From assembly GCF_001931485.1 (NCBI RefSeq), contig NZ_MSDV01000019.1, positions 248,001 through 312,000 of the forward strand: 64,000 nt of DNA, given 5' to 3'. The stretch comes from Burkholderia sp. SRS-W-2-2016 (GTDB taxonomy: Bacteria > Pseudomonadota > Gammaproteobacteria > Burkholderiales > Burkholderiaceae). The notes beneath the pieces are model-generated. The model was not told the DNA's origin. It ran no database searches and saw only the letters and a program-made list of their open reading frames with translations. Position 1 is the first letter of the stretch; each line of letters opens with the position of its first letter. Below, one piece after another: positions 8,850-17,214 of this stretch. A program made the translations under genes and the position numbers.

Positions 8850-9812
8850 ATGAACAACTTTATTCGACCCCCCGTTTTCTACCCGTCCACGGTTGTCTTC
8901 GTCGACGATAACGACAGCTACCTCGATGCGCTGCGCCGCTTTTTCCCGGGCACGTCCACGAACCTGTTTTTCACGCGGCCACAAGCGGCGCTGAGCTATA
9001 TCCGGCAGCACGCGCGCGAAAATTCGCTGGAATTCGCAGCCGGCTCCGCATGCCTGAGCGAGCCGGGCGTCGAGCGTTTTGTCGAGACCTCGGCGGAACG
9101 CGATATCGTCGCGCGGCCGTCGCGCTTCGAGGAAGTGGCGGCGGTGATCGTCGACTACGACATGCCGGGCATCGGCGGCGTGGATTTCCTGTCGTCGATC
9201 TCGCATCTGCGCTGCGCGAAGGTGCTGCTGACGGGCGTCGCGGATGAAACGGTCGCGGTCAAGGCGTTCAATGCCGGCATCGTCGATCTGTATCTGCGCA
9301 AGACCGACCCCGATTCGGCCAATCGCCTCGTGCATTTCCTGAAGGACGCGAAGAGCCGTCATTGCGCGGAATCGGGCTGGCTCGCGCTCGGCGAAAACGG
9401 CATGACCTATTGCGATCCGCGCACCCGCAAGGTGATCGAGGACGTGGTGGCCGAGCAGGGCATCGTCGAGTATTACTGGCGGCCCGAGCAGAACGTGATC
9501 CTGATGTTCGACGCCGCCGGTAACCCGAGCGTGTTCGTCGCGTGGGCGGAGAACGACTGGATTTCCCAGGGCGAGATCGTCGCCGACGAGGGCGGTCCGT
9601 CCGACTTGCTGCGCAAACTCGCGGTGCGCGAGATGATGCCGCTGTTCTGGCCGGATCTCGCGTATCGCGCGGGCATGACGTTCCGCGAGCTGACGCCGAC
9701 CAGTATTCCCGGCTGGGACGACGCGTTCTACGGCTGGACCCGCATCGATCCGGCCGAAGTCGGGATCGATCTGGTGACCTTCGCGCAGTGGCGCGCGGAG
9801 CGTAACCGCTGA
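8850..9812 (+). CDS. Atypical response regulator with receiver domain and unrecognised C-terminal domain
   Basis: 320 residues. The receiver domain spans about 14-165: acidic pair DDND at 19-22, phosphoacceptor Asp102 in VDYDMPGIGG, switch Thr128 in LLTGVADE and Lys151 in YLRKTD, so it should be phosphorylatable. An insertion of about 45 residues lies between beta-2 and beta-3, making the receiver longer than the usual 120. Residues 170-320 resemble no output domain I know and lack HTH or cyclase motifs; they are rich in Trp and acidic residues (YYWRPEQNVILMF, WAENDWISQGEI). No histidine kinase gene is adjacent. Output is likely by protein contact, which is inference. Confidence 0.75.
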   Translation: MNNFIRPPVFYPSTVVFVDDNDSYLDALRRFFPGTSTNLFFTRPQAALSYIRQHARENSLEFAAGSACLSEPGVERFVETSAERDIVARPSRFEEVAAVIVDYDMPGIGGVDFLSSISHLRCAKVLLTGVADETVAVKAFNAGIVDLYLRKTDPDSANRLVHFLKDAKSRHCAESGWLALGENGMTYCDPRTRKVIEDVVAEQGIVEYYWRPEQNVILMFDAAGNPSVFVAWAENDWISQGEIVADEGGPSDLLRKLAVREMMPLFWPDLAYRAGMTFRELTPTSIPGWDDAFYGWTRIDPAEVGIDLVTFAQWRAERNR

Positions 9813-9840
9813 TGCATGGCGGCGCCGTTTGACGCTCAGT

Positions 9841-9867
9841 GAAGTTCAGTGAGGCTCACTGGACTTC
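9841..9867. terminator. Hairpin at the end of convergent response-regulator and thioesterase genes
   Basis: GAAGTTCAGTG / CACTGGACTTC form an 11-bp stem (one G-U pair) with loop AGGCT, overlapping the thioesterase stop codon. No U-tract follows. It probably ends one or both convergent transcripts. Confidence 0.45.
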
Positions 9868-10357
9868 AGGCGGCGCGCGGCAAGCCGATCGTGCGTGCCG
9901 TGTAGCGAGCCGGCGGTAACTCGCGATGCGCGTGCGCCAGTTCAGCTACGCGCGCGGCGACGTCCGGATCGAACGCGACGCCGCGCGGTCCGCTGGTGTC
10001 GACGTGCAGCAGCATCTGCTCGCCGGCGGCAACCGGCTCGGCCCGCTTGCCGTCTTCCGTGAACATTTCGAAGTACAGATGAATCCGCTTCGCGTCGTGC
10101 GCGAGTACGCGCATGTCGACGCGCACCGGCGTGCCCTGTTTGATTTCGTGCAGATAGCTGACGTGCGCTTCGAGCGTGTAGATCGAGCGGTGTCGCGCTG
10201 CGCGAACCTCGGCGGTCAGGCCGATCAGGTCGATTAGCACGTCGGTGGCGAGGCTGAAAATCAGCAGGTAGAACGCGTCGCGCATGTGGCCGTTGTAGTC
10301 GACCCATTCGGCGTGGACGGTGTCGCGATAGGCGGGGAGAACCACGGGCTGTGGCAT
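9866..10357 (-). CDS. Hot-dog fold acyl-CoA thioesterase
   Basis: 163 residues. Contains the 4-hydroxybenzoyl-CoA-thioesterase-type active-site region EWVDYNGHMRDAFYLLIF near residue 16, then the long central helix and the hot-dog strand pattern through about residue 130. It resembles the small thioesterases encoded beside BKACE and dehydrogenase genes in carnitine-degradation clusters (CdhB position). Here the BKACE gene lies 0.7 kb upstream on the same strand, but the space between contains an IS OrfA and a tandem repeat instead of a dehydrogenase gene. The specific acyl group is unknown; the carnitine link is inference. Confidence 0.75.
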   Translation of the reverse strand: MPQPVVLPAYRDTVHAEWVDYNGHMRDAFYLLIFSLATDVLIDLIGLTAEVRAARHRSIYTLEAHVSYLHEIKQGTPVRVDMRVLAHDAKRIHLYFEMFTEDGKRAEPVAAGEQMLLHVDTSGPRGVAFDPDVAARVAELAHAHRELPPARYTARTIGLPRAA

Positions 10358-10493
10358 GGGCGGAGGTCTCCTGGAGCGAAGGCGGTGGGGGACGCGTGCG
10401 GCGCGTGAGATTGCTTCGTTCTGGCGTGAGTAGTGTAGGTGACGCGGCTGCGGTGCGCCAGGCAGCGGGGGCTCCTGGTTTGCTAGCTTCCTG

Positions 10494-10591
10494 CTTGCCG
10501 CTTGCCGCTTGCCGCTTGCCGCTTGCCGCTTACCGCTTACCGCTTACCGCTTACCGCTTACCGCTTACCGCTTACCGCTTACCGCTTACCG
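10494..10591. repeat. 7-bp tandem array, fourteen units
   Basis: Five perfect copies of CTTGCCG (10494-10528) are followed by nine perfect copies of CTTACCG (10529-10591); a degraded unit CGTGCCG follows. Variants are segregated. The array lies between the thioesterase start and the IS OrfA. A 7-bp period changes frame, but no gene spans it. Confidence 0.92.
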
Positions 10592-10617
10592 CGTGCCGCG
10601 AACGCGCAGCGCGTTCC

Positions 10618-11004
10618 TCAATCATCCTCCGACGGCAACGGCAAGCCGCCCGGCCACCGGTTGGCCCGGCCATACTCGACGGCCTCGCGCAGCACTTCGT
10701 TCTCCCTGGTTTTCTGCCGCAACAGGCGCTGCAGTTTTCGCACCTGTCCCAGCGCGCTGGCCAGCTCCGGCGCCGCGACCGCTTTCGCCACGGTGGTTAT
10801 CGCCGGCGCGCCTTGCTGCTGATACAGCTTGCGCCACTGGAACAGTTGGCGCGAATTCACGCCGTGCTCACGCGCGACGATCGCGACCGACTTGCCCGGC
10901 GCGAAACTCTCGCGCACGATGGCCAGCTTCTGTTCCGCGGTCCAGCGCCGCCGGTGCTTCGGGGGTGTCGATACGCCCATCACGTTCCACCTGGTGTGTG
11001 CCAC
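10618..11004 (-). mobile_element. Orphan IS2-group (IS3 family) transposase OrfA
   Basis: 128 residues, strongly like InsC of IS2: an HTH with WTAEQKLAIVRESF and VAREHGVNSRQLFQWRKLY, then the leucine-zipper stretch ending ENEVLREAVEYGRANRW. In an intact IS2-type element OrfB, with the DDE catalytic domain, follows in an overlapping frame; here the strand continues into the heptamer array and thioesterase gene with no OrfB. I could not identify IS ends or a target duplication. It is a remnant that cannot transpose by itself, probably left by a deletion in the neighbourhood. Confidence 0.85.
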
Positions 11005-11090
11005 TGACGCAGTGTTGATCCAGCGGTCACCCGCGAACGGAGACCGCCGGGCGAGGATTTAGCGGGCGGGCAAGTACCGCAGGCCCAACA

Positions 11091-11972
11091 TCATCCCCGC
11101 AGGCCGAGCATCTCGCGCGCTTCACTGGCCGACGCAAGCTCGCCTCCCAACGAGGTCACGATCTCGCGCGCCCGCGTGACCAGCGCCGCATTGCTTTCCG
11201 CCAGCACGCCTTTCGACAGATACAGGTTGTCTTCGAGACCGACGCGAATATGCCCACCCGCGAGCCACGCTTGCGCGACGATCGGAAACTCGTGCCGGCC
11301 GATCCCGAAGGCCGCCCACGTCGCGCCCGCCGGCAACAGACTGCGTGCGTACAGCAGCGTTTCCGGCGTGGCCGCGAAGCCGTACTTCACGCCGTGCACG
11401 AAGGTCCATAGCCCGGGGCCGTCGAGCACGCCCGCGTCGATCAGATCGCGGGCGAGATGGATGTCGCCCGAATCGAAGATTTCCAGCTCGGGCTTCACGC
11501 CGGCCTCGCGAATGATCGCCGCCATCCGCGTGACGTTTTTCGGCGTATTGATCACCACGTCGTTGCCGGAATTCATCGTGTTCAGATCGAGGCTGCAAAT
11601 ATCGGGGCGCAGCAGCAGGATGTGCTCGACGCGCTGTTCGGGCGCCATCAGCGTCGTGCCGGCCGCAGCGACCTTGGGGTCGTCGTCGCTCGGGATAAAG
11701 CGGCCGCCCGGTCCGGTGGTGAGGTTGATGATCAGCTCGGCATCGACCGCCCTGATCCGTTCGATCACTTCGCGATACAGCGCGATGTCCATCGAAGGGC
11801 GGCCGGTGCGCGGATCGCGCACGTGAATATGGACGACCGCCGCGCCCGCTTTCGCGGCATCGAGACAGGCGGTGGCGATCTGCTGCGGTGTGATCGGCAG
11901 ACCCGGATGCTGTTCCGGCTTCGTGAGATTGCCCGTGACCGCGCAGGTCAGAATCGTTTTTCGCGCTTGCAT
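11091..11972 (-). CDS. Beta-keto acid cleavage enzyme (BKACE, former DUF849)
   Basis: 293 residues from the ATG at 11972; an upstream in-frame GTG at 12020 would add 16 residues but disagrees with the usual family start (KTILTCAVTGN). The zinc-binding pair is in VVHIHVRDP (about residues 48-50) and the Glu ligand region in RVGLEDNLY (about 254). Family members condense a beta-keto acid with acetyl-CoA to give acetoacetate and a new CoA ester. Substrates include 3-keto-5-aminohexanoate, dehydrocarnitine and other short beta-keto acids. Gene context allows two readings: relic of a carnitine cluster, or the last step of the LacI-controlled ring-cleavage pathway on its 5' side. Confidence 0.85.
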   Translation of the reverse strand: MQARKTILTCAVTGNLTKPEQHPGLPITPQQIATACLDAAKAGAAVVHIHVRDPRTGRPSMDIALYREVIERIRAVDAELIINLTTGPGGRFIPSDDDPKVAAAGTTLMAPEQRVEHILLLRPDICSLDLNTMNSGNDVVINTPKNVTRMAAIIREAGVKPELEIFDSGDIHLARDLIDAGVLDGPGLWTFVHGVKYGFAATPETLLYARSLLPAGATWAAFGIGRHEFPIVAQAWLAGGHIRVGLEDNLYLSKGVLAESNAALVTRAREIVTSLGGELASASEAREMLGLRG

Positions 11973-12119
11973 ATCGGTTCGCAGAAGAGTGGCTGCCCGG
12001 CGCGGCTTCAGCGTGCGCACGCGCGGACGCGCGGCGGCGCCCGCGGTGCCGCGAGGCCGCGCCGAGGGTTCTCGAAAGGGGTGAATTGCCGGCGGAGCAT
12101 GCGCCGCCGGCGGACCGCA

Positions 12120-13487
12120 TTAGCGTGCGGGCTGCACGTTCTGATTGCGGTTGAAGAAGTTCTCCGGGTCGTAAGAAGCCTTGATGCTCTGCAGACGCCG
12201 GTACTTCGCTTCGCCGAACGCCGCGCGAATGTCGGCTTCGGTGGTGTCGGAGGCCATGTAGTTGGTGTACGCGCCGCCGGCGTTGAACGGCGCGAGCGCC
12301 GCCGCGAAGCGTTTGACCCAGTCGTGGTTGGCTTCGTCGTCGGCGACGTCTTTCCATTCGCCGACGATCATCGCGTTATACGGCGCATGGCGGAAATTGA
12401 TCGCGGCGCTGGCGGGATCGATGCGGCTGATCTCGCCGGCCAGCCGTTCGATCACGATCTTGCCGAGCGGCGACGGGCTGGTTTCGATGAAATGCACGAC
12501 CGCTTCGACTAGTTCGTCATGCATACCATTGAGCGTCTGGGTCTTCCAGTAGTGGCGATCGTCCCACGGCGCCTTCGGATCGAGCAGGCGCTGCGCCTGG
12601 CAGTACGGCAGCTCGACCGCCATGTCGGCGATCGGCGTGCCGCATGCGCGAATCCGCTTGAGCGTCGGCTCGGCCGCCGCCATGTCGCCCATGAAACGCA
12701 CCATGATGCCCAGTTGCGTGCGGCCGTCCTTGTTGCGGCCGAAATTGAATTCGGTCGCGCACGCGTCCGGCAATTCCGGCGCGATCCGGCGGAAGTTGGC
12801 GATCACCTTGACCGCTTCGTCGAACGAGAAGTAGATCGGCCCGGTGACGGTTCGGGTGCCGACCGCATGCACGTTGAACTCGAACGACGTGACGATGCCG
12901 AAGTTGCTCGCGCCGCCGTGCAGGCCCCAGAACAGATCGGGTTCGCGATTCGCATCGGCGGTGACGATGCTGCCGTCGGCCAGCACTACTTGCGCGGAGC
13001 GCAGGTTGTCGCACGCGAGGCCGTGCAGCCCGCGCAGCGCGCCGATCCCGCCGCCGAGCGTGAGACCGGCCACGCCCGTCGACGACACCACCCCGCCCGG
13101 GCTGGCCAGACCGTGCACCTGGGTCGCCGCGTCGTACACGCCCCACGTCGTGCCGGGGCCGCAGCGGGTCAGCTGACGCGCCGGATCGACCTGCACGTCG
13201 CGCATCAGGCGCATGTCGAGCACGATGCCGTCCTGGCACAGCGCGAAGCCGAATGCATTGTGGCCGCCGCCGCGCACCGACAGCGGCACGCCGACCGCGC
13301 GCGCGGCCTTGATCGCGGCCACCACGTCCTGCGCGCTCTCGCACTGGATCACGCCGAGCGGCACCGGATGCGCGGGCGCCGCGGAAAAGCCGTACAGGCG
13401 CGTTGCCTCGCGAAACGCCTGGCTGCCCGCCAGATGCAGTGGGCGGTGAGTGATCTGTTCGATTTCCTTGACGACACTGCTGTTCAT
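12120..13487 (-). CDS. FAD-linked oxidoreductase, berberine-bridge-enzyme type
   Basis: 455 residues, started at the ATG at 13487, which has GAGGGA just upstream; an ATG 18 nt earlier is less well placed. The FAD-binding PCMH domain is at about 30-210. The VRGGGHN motif near residue 71 supplies the His expected to bind FAD covalently, and GGGIGALRGLHGLACDNL follows. The Cys of bicovalent members is not seen. The C-terminal BBE motif YDPENFFNRNQNV is intact. No signal peptide, so cytosolic. It lies 82 bp after the LVIVD gene on the same strand, so is probably under the same LacI-type operator. Likely oxidises an alcohol, sugar or phenolic intermediate. Confidence 0.85.
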   Translation of the reverse strand: MNSSVVKEIEQITHRPLHLAGSQAFREATRLYGFSAAPAHPVPLGVIQCESAQDVVAAIKAARAVGVPLSVRGGGHNAFGFALCQDGIVLDMRLMRDVQVDPARQLTRCGPGTTWGVYDAATQVHGLASPGGVVSSTGVAGLTLGGGIGALRGLHGLACDNLRSAQVVLADGSIVTADANREPDLFWGLHGGASNFGIVTSFEFNVHAVGTRTVTGPIYFSFDEAVKVIANFRRIAPELPDACATEFNFGRNKDGRTQLGIMVRFMGDMAAAEPTLKRIRACGTPIADMAVELPYCQAQRLLDPKAPWDDRHYWKTQTLNGMHDELVEAVVHFIETSPSPLGKIVIERLAGEISRIDPASAAINFRHAPYNAMIVGEWKDVADDEANHDWVKRFAAALAPFNAGGAYTNYMASDTTEADIRAAFGEAKYRRLQSIKASYDPENFFNRNQNVQPAR

Positions 13488-13569
13488 TTTTATCCCTCGA
13501 AGCAACGCGTCCGTAGACGCAATTCAGAAATTGATTGGCGATGCCAGGCATCGCCGCCAGGGTCCGGCG

Positions 13570-15117
13570 TCAGTCGCGGGGCGGCCCGAAGTCGGGCTCG
13601 CCCAGTGCGGGGGTGCTCAGCAAATAGATACCCGTGTTGCCGAAGGCCCAGATCAGCTTGCGGTCCCATTCGATAAACACGTTTTCCATCGGGGTTGCGT
13701 AGGAGTGCGGATCGGCCAGATCGCCGGTCATGCGCGGCACGAAATACGCGGCGATGCTTGCGTGGGCCGGGTCGCGGATGTCGAACACCTGGATGCCGGC
13801 GTTCATGAACGGGTAAATGGCGATGCCCGGATGCGCGTGGCCCGGCTGGAAGTAGTAGCCCGGACGCTTCGGGCCGAACTTGCCGCGGCGCAGCGCGAAG
13901 TCGGCGTACGGCGCGTCCGCGGGCGGCATGGGCCGTGGCAGCACGCCGATGATCGCGGGGCGCGTCGGCTCTTTCACGTCGATCACGAAGATGTCCTTGT
14001 ACGGCTCGTAGCCGTCCTCGTTCATCGGGTAGCCGTTGACCAGCACGATGCCCTGATCGGCGGCGCGCGACGCATCGACGTTGTCGCCCTCCACGCCGCC
14101 GACATTCACCGGCAGATCGAGACTGCCGACGGTGACCGGATTGGCGGGGTCGGCGAGATCGATCACGTGAAAGCCGAGCCCGCCCATCACCGCGTAGCCG
14201 TAGCGGCCGCCCTGTTCGAGCGGCGGATTGACCGCGATCGGCATGCGCGCGCCGAGCCACGACGTGCGGTTGCCGTGCTGACGCAGTTTGCGATACGCGT
14301 CGTCCTCGCCGAGCCGCTGGCCCGGCACCCACCACGCGGAGACGAGGCGCGGTTGGGTCGGATCTTCGAGGTCGTAGATCAAATGGCCCGGCGAATAGAC
14401 GTAGTTCGGATATTCCTGATTGACGAAGGTGTTGTCGGGCGCCGCGGCGATGAACGCGTAGCGGCCGCCGTGATAGGTCGGCACGTCGAGCGCGCCGGAG
14501 CCTTGTTGCACGCGGGCGTGCGGATGCAGCGCATCGGTGCTGACTTCCGCGAGCAGATGCCATTCGGTCGGGCTCGTCAGTTCGAACACGCGAAAGCCGC
14601 GGAACATCGGTTTGGCCATCAGCTCGGCAATCCGGTCCGGCTCCGCGTATTTGCCGCCGTCGCCCATCACGTTGAGGCCGCGCGGCACTTCTGCCGACTG
14701 CAGCATCAGCCACTTGCCGAGTTTCGCGTTGAACGCGATGGTCGACGCGCCGAACGTTTCTCCCGGCGCGAACTTCCGGTCCGCCAGCACCTTCAGTTCG
14801 CGCGGATCGGTGATGTCGTAGATGTTCAGGCGCGTCTTGAAGTAGTTGTACATATAGCGCCGGCCATCCCAGTCGATGATCTGCTGCCAGCAGACCGAAG
14901 GGCTCACGACGATCGGCCAGTGCGCGTGCACCGTCATGTTATGGCGGTACTCGCGGTCCTCCAGATAGTCGAGACTGCCTGCGAGCGGGCGCGCATGGGG
15001 ATAGAACGGTGCGGCGTCGGGATGAATGAATTGGCCGCTCGACGCGTCGATGCCGTAGCTCGACGGGGATACGTGCGACGGCTCGCGGGCGCCTCGAATA
15101 TCGGCGGGTTCGAACAT
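13570..15117 (-). CDS. LVIVD-repeat beta-propeller protein
   Basis: 515 residues. Repeated blades of the form I(Y/F)D(I/L).DP..P are seen near residues 98, 242, 322, 378 and 455 (NIYDITDPREL, HVIDLADPANP, FVIDVKEPTRP, QVFDIRDPAHA), typical of LVIVD propellers and distantly like selenium-binding proteins. His-rich segments (HPHARVQQG, GYYFQPGHAHPG) could bind metal. There is no signal peptide, so it is cytoplasmic. It is the first gene of the minus arm; a consensus promoter with an overlapping TGCAATCGATTGCA operator lies 84 bp upstream. Activity unknown; enzyme or scaffold are both possible. Confidence 0.75.
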   Translation of the reverse strand: MFEPADIRGAREPSHVSPSSYGIDASSGQFIHPDAAPFYPHARPLAGSLDYLEDREYRHNMTVHAHWPIVVSPSVCWQQIIDWDGRRYMYNYFKTRLNIYDITDPRELKVLADRKFAPGETFGASTIAFNAKLGKWLMLQSAEVPRGLNVMGDGGKYAEPDRIAELMAKPMFRGFRVFELTSPTEWHLLAEVSTDALHPHARVQQGSGALDVPTYHGGRYAFIAAAPDNTFVNQEYPNYVYSPGHLIYDLEDPTQPRLVSAWWVPGQRLGEDDAYRKLRQHGNRTSWLGARMPIAVNPPLEQGGRYGYAVMGGLGFHVIDLADPANPVTVGSLDLPVNVGGVEGDNVDASRAADQGIVLVNGYPMNEDGYEPYKDIFVIDVKEPTRPAIIGVLPRPMPPADAPYADFALRRGKFGPKRPGYYFQPGHAHPGIAIYPFMNAGIQVFDIRDPAHASIAAYFVPRMTGDLADPHSYATPMENVFIEWDRKLIWAFGNTGIYLLSTPALGEPDFGPPRD

Positions 15118-15200
15118 GGTGCTGCCTCCTCCATCAAGCTTGCGGAGCTTCAGCGGGGAACGCGGGCTGAAGCATCAAGGTAGGGAACGGCGAAGAAGTT

Positions 15201-15216
15201 ATGCAATCGATTGCAT
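15201..15216. promoter_or_regulatory. LacI-family operator 1 (LVIVD/FAD-oxidase arm)
   Basis: Perfect 16-bp palindrome ATGCAATCGATTGCAT. On the minus strand its 14-bp core begins at the last base of the -10 box AATAAT. A site in this position would block RNA polymerase. The cluster's own LacI-type protein is the obvious candidate to bind it. Confidence 0.85.
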
Positions 15217-15243
15217 TATTAACAGCCGAAATCTGACTGTCAA
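15215..15243 (-). promoter_or_regulatory. Sigma-70 promoter of the LVIVD/FAD-oxidase arm
   Basis: On the minus strand, TTGACA (15243-15238), a 17-bp spacer, and AATAAT (15220-15215): 11 of 12 consensus bases at ideal spacing, overlapped by operator 1. Start of transcription would lie about 90 bp upstream of the LVIVD start codon. Confidence 0.8.
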
Positions 15244-15422
15244 ATTATTTCGCCGGCGTGCGCGGCGGTCGCGAAAACGCCTGAATCGCTTGCTGGGCGG
15301 GCCTTTGGCGGTCCTGCTATAAGCAAACGGAAAGTAGCTATAAACAAAGGTGTTTGGGGGTTTTCCCGAGGGGGCCTCAATGCGTGTGCCGCGCTGTGCC
15401 GGCGGACATCGACAACAAGTAC

Positions 15423-15451
15423 TTGACGCTAACTTTATCGCTGGCTAGCAT
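15423..15451 (+). promoter_or_regulatory. Sigma-70 promoter of the dioxygenase arm
   Basis: TTGACG (15423-15428), 17-bp spacer, TAGCAT (15446-15451). The -10 is weaker than in the opposite promoter. Operator 2 begins at its last base. Confidence 0.7.
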
Positions 15452-15465
15452 GCAATCGATTGCAA
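15450..15465. promoter_or_regulatory. LacI-family operator 2 (dioxygenase arm)
   Basis: ATGCAATCGATTGCAA contains the same perfect 14-bp palindrome (15451-15464) as operators 1 and 3. It lies just upstream of the dioxygenase start codon at 15485 and in the same register against its -10 box as the other two. Confidence 0.85.
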
Positions 15466-15484
15466 AACAAATTGCGGAGACGAC

Positions 15485-16372
15485 ATGGTAGCGCACGGTT
15501 TGGTCGGCGATGAGCGATCCCTGACGGACACGGTCATCAAAGCCTTCGAAGATACCCAGGACCTGCGTCTGAAGACGCTGATGGCGGCACTCGTCAGGCA
15601 TGCGCATGCGTTCGTGCGCGAGGTGGACCTGAGCGAGCGCGAACTCGAGGCGGCGCTCGATTTCCTGGTGCGGATCGGCCAGTCGACGCATGACAGCCAT
15701 AACGAAGCGGTGCTCGCGGCGGACGTGCTGGGTATTTCGACGCTGGTTTCGTTGCGCTGCAATCCGGCCGCGCAGGGGCAGACGGCGGCGGCATTGCTGG
15801 GGCCGTTCTGGCGCGCCGACGCGCCGCTGTGCGAGGCCGGCGCCGACATTGCGCGCGCGCCGATCGACGCCGCGCCGTTGTTCGTCGCGGGTCGCGTGCT
15901 GGATCCAGAAGGGCAGCCGCTCGCCGGTGCGCTGGTCGACGTGTGGCAGGCGTCGCCTCACGGCCTCTACGAGAATCAGGATGCCGAACAACCCGACATG
16001 AACCTGCGCGGCAGGTTCGTCACGGACGACGCGGGCCGGTTCCGCTTTCGCACGGTGCGCCCACGCGGTTATCCGGTGCCCACGGACGGGCCGGTCGGCG
16101 AGTTGCTCGCGGCGCAGCGGCGCCATCCGTACCGGCCCGCGCATCTGCATTTCATGGTGTCGCGCGACGGCAGCAAAACGCTGATCACACAGATCTTCGC
16201 GGACGACGCCGAGTATCTCGACAGCGACGTGGTGTTCGGCGCGACCGAAAGCACCGTTGGCCGGCTCGTCCAACATCCGGCCGAAGCGGACCTGCCCGCG
16301 CGCTACACGCTCGATTACGACTTCGTGCTGCAAGCCGGCACGCGCACTTTTCCGAAACCGCCCATCAAGTGA
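15485..16372 (+). CDS. Intradiol ring-cleavage dioxygenase, hydroxyquinol 1,2-dioxygenase-like
   Basis: 295 residues. An N-terminal helical dimerisation domain (1-100), the LLGPFWR motif near 105 and a beta-sandwich catalytic domain. All four Fe(III) ligands are visible: Tyr162 (GLYENQD), Tyr196 (RGYPVPTDGPVG), His220 and His222 (YRPAHLHF). The PTDGPVG stretch and N-terminal domain resemble hydroxyquinol and chlorocatechol dioxygenases more than protocatechuate 3,4-dioxygenase. It cleaves a catechol or hydroxyquinol between the hydroxyls to a muconate or maleylacetate in the cytosol. First gene of the plus arm, with operator 2 across its promoter. The exact substrate is unknown. Confidence 0.88.
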   Translation: MVAHGLVGDERSLTDTVIKAFEDTQDLRLKTLMAALVRHAHAFVREVDLSERELEAALDFLVRIGQSTHDSHNEAVLAADVLGISTLVSLRCNPAAQGQTAAALLGPFWRADAPLCEAGADIARAPIDAAPLFVAGRVLDPEGQPLAGALVDVWQASPHGLYENQDAEQPDMNLRGRFVTDDAGRFRFRTVRPRGYPVPTDGPVGELLAAQRRHPYRPAHLHFMVSRDGSKTLITQIFADDAEYLDSDVVFGATESTVGRLVQHPAEADLPARYTLDYDFVLQAGTRTFPKPPIK

Positions 16373-16385
16373 GCACGGCAATCCG

Positions 16386-17159
16386 ATGAACACGTCAACC
16401 CACGCATCCTCCTCAAGCACTCCTCTCGACGGCCAGGTGGCCGTTGTCCTCGGCGGCAACGGCGGCATCGGCGCCGCCGCTGCGCGGCACCTCGCGGCGG
16501 CCGGCGCGACGATCGCACTGGTGACCCACCGGCACGATGCGAGCGCCGATGAGGTGCTGCAGGTCTTGCCGGGCAACGGTCACAAGATTTTCCTGGCAGA
16601 CCTGACCGATAGCGCGTCGCTGACCCGGCTCGCCGCGGCCGTCGCCGCCGAGTGGCAGCGCGCGGACATCCTCGTGAATGCCGCCGGCAAGACCTACGCG
16701 GTGCCGCACGCCGATCTCGACGGTCTGAGCGACGCGATGATCGACGAGATCTTCGCGATCAACTATCGCGGCGCGTTCGCCGCGGTGCGCGCGTTCGCGC
16801 CGCTGCTGCGCGAGGGCGACGGCGGGCTGGTGGTCAACGTGTCGTCGATCGCGGCGAGTACCGCGGTCGGCAGCAATATCGCCTATTGCTCGGCGAAGGC
16901 CGCGCTCGACACGATGACCCGCGCGCTGGGCCGTGCGCTCGCGCCGCAGATTCGCGTGCTCGGTGTGAGTCCGGGCGTCGTCGATACCGGTTTCGTGCCG
17001 GGGCGCAGCGCCGATTTCAACCAGCAGGTCGGCGCGCGCACGCCGCTCGGCCGGATTGGCAGTCCTGACGATGTGGCCGCCGCGATCGAAGCGTGCGCGA
17101 CGCGGCTGCGTTTTTCGACCGGCGTGACCATCGTGGTCGACGGCGGTCGGCAGCTGTGA
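16386..17159 (+). CDS. Short-chain dehydrogenase/reductase
   Basis: 257 residues, start ATG 13 bp after the dioxygenase stop. Nucleotide-binding GGNGGIG near residue 22, NAAGKTY near 97, catalytic Ser in VNVSSIA and the YCSAK (Tyr-x-x-x-Lys) near 166, so an active classical SDR. The C-terminal GVTIVVDGGRQL is typical of 3-oxoacyl-reductase-like members. It probably oxidises or reduces an intermediate of the ring-cleavage pathway. Cotranscription with the dioxygenase is very likely. Confidence 0.85.
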   Translation: MNTSTHASSSSTPLDGQVAVVLGGNGGIGAAAARHLAAAGATIALVTHRHDASADEVLQVLPGNGHKIFLADLTDSASLTRLAAAVAAEWQRADILVNAAGKTYAVPHADLDGLSDAMIDEIFAINYRGAFAAVRAFAPLLREGDGGLVVNVSSIAASTAVGSNIAYCSAKAALDTMTRALGRALAPQIRVLGVSPGVVDTGFVPGRSADFNQQVGARTPLGRIGSPDDVAAAIEACATRLRFSTGVTIVVDGGRQL

Positions 17160-17214
17160 TGCCGCAATCCGTGGGCCGCGCACTCGAAAAAATTACTTTG
17201 AAGGAACACGCTGC

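Larger units (their letters stand above)
15118..15484. other. 367-bp divergent regulatory region of the first catabolic cluster
   Basis: No gene. It contains two predicted sigma-70 promoters facing away from each other and two identical LacI-type operators, 249 bp centre to centre (annotated separately). A looped repression complex is possible at this spacing. Confidence 0.75.

Noticed and set aside
10494..10591. Heptamer array as a CRISPR or IS end.
   Set aside because: There are no spacers, the unit is only 7 bp, and it bears no resemblance to IS2-type terminal repeats.
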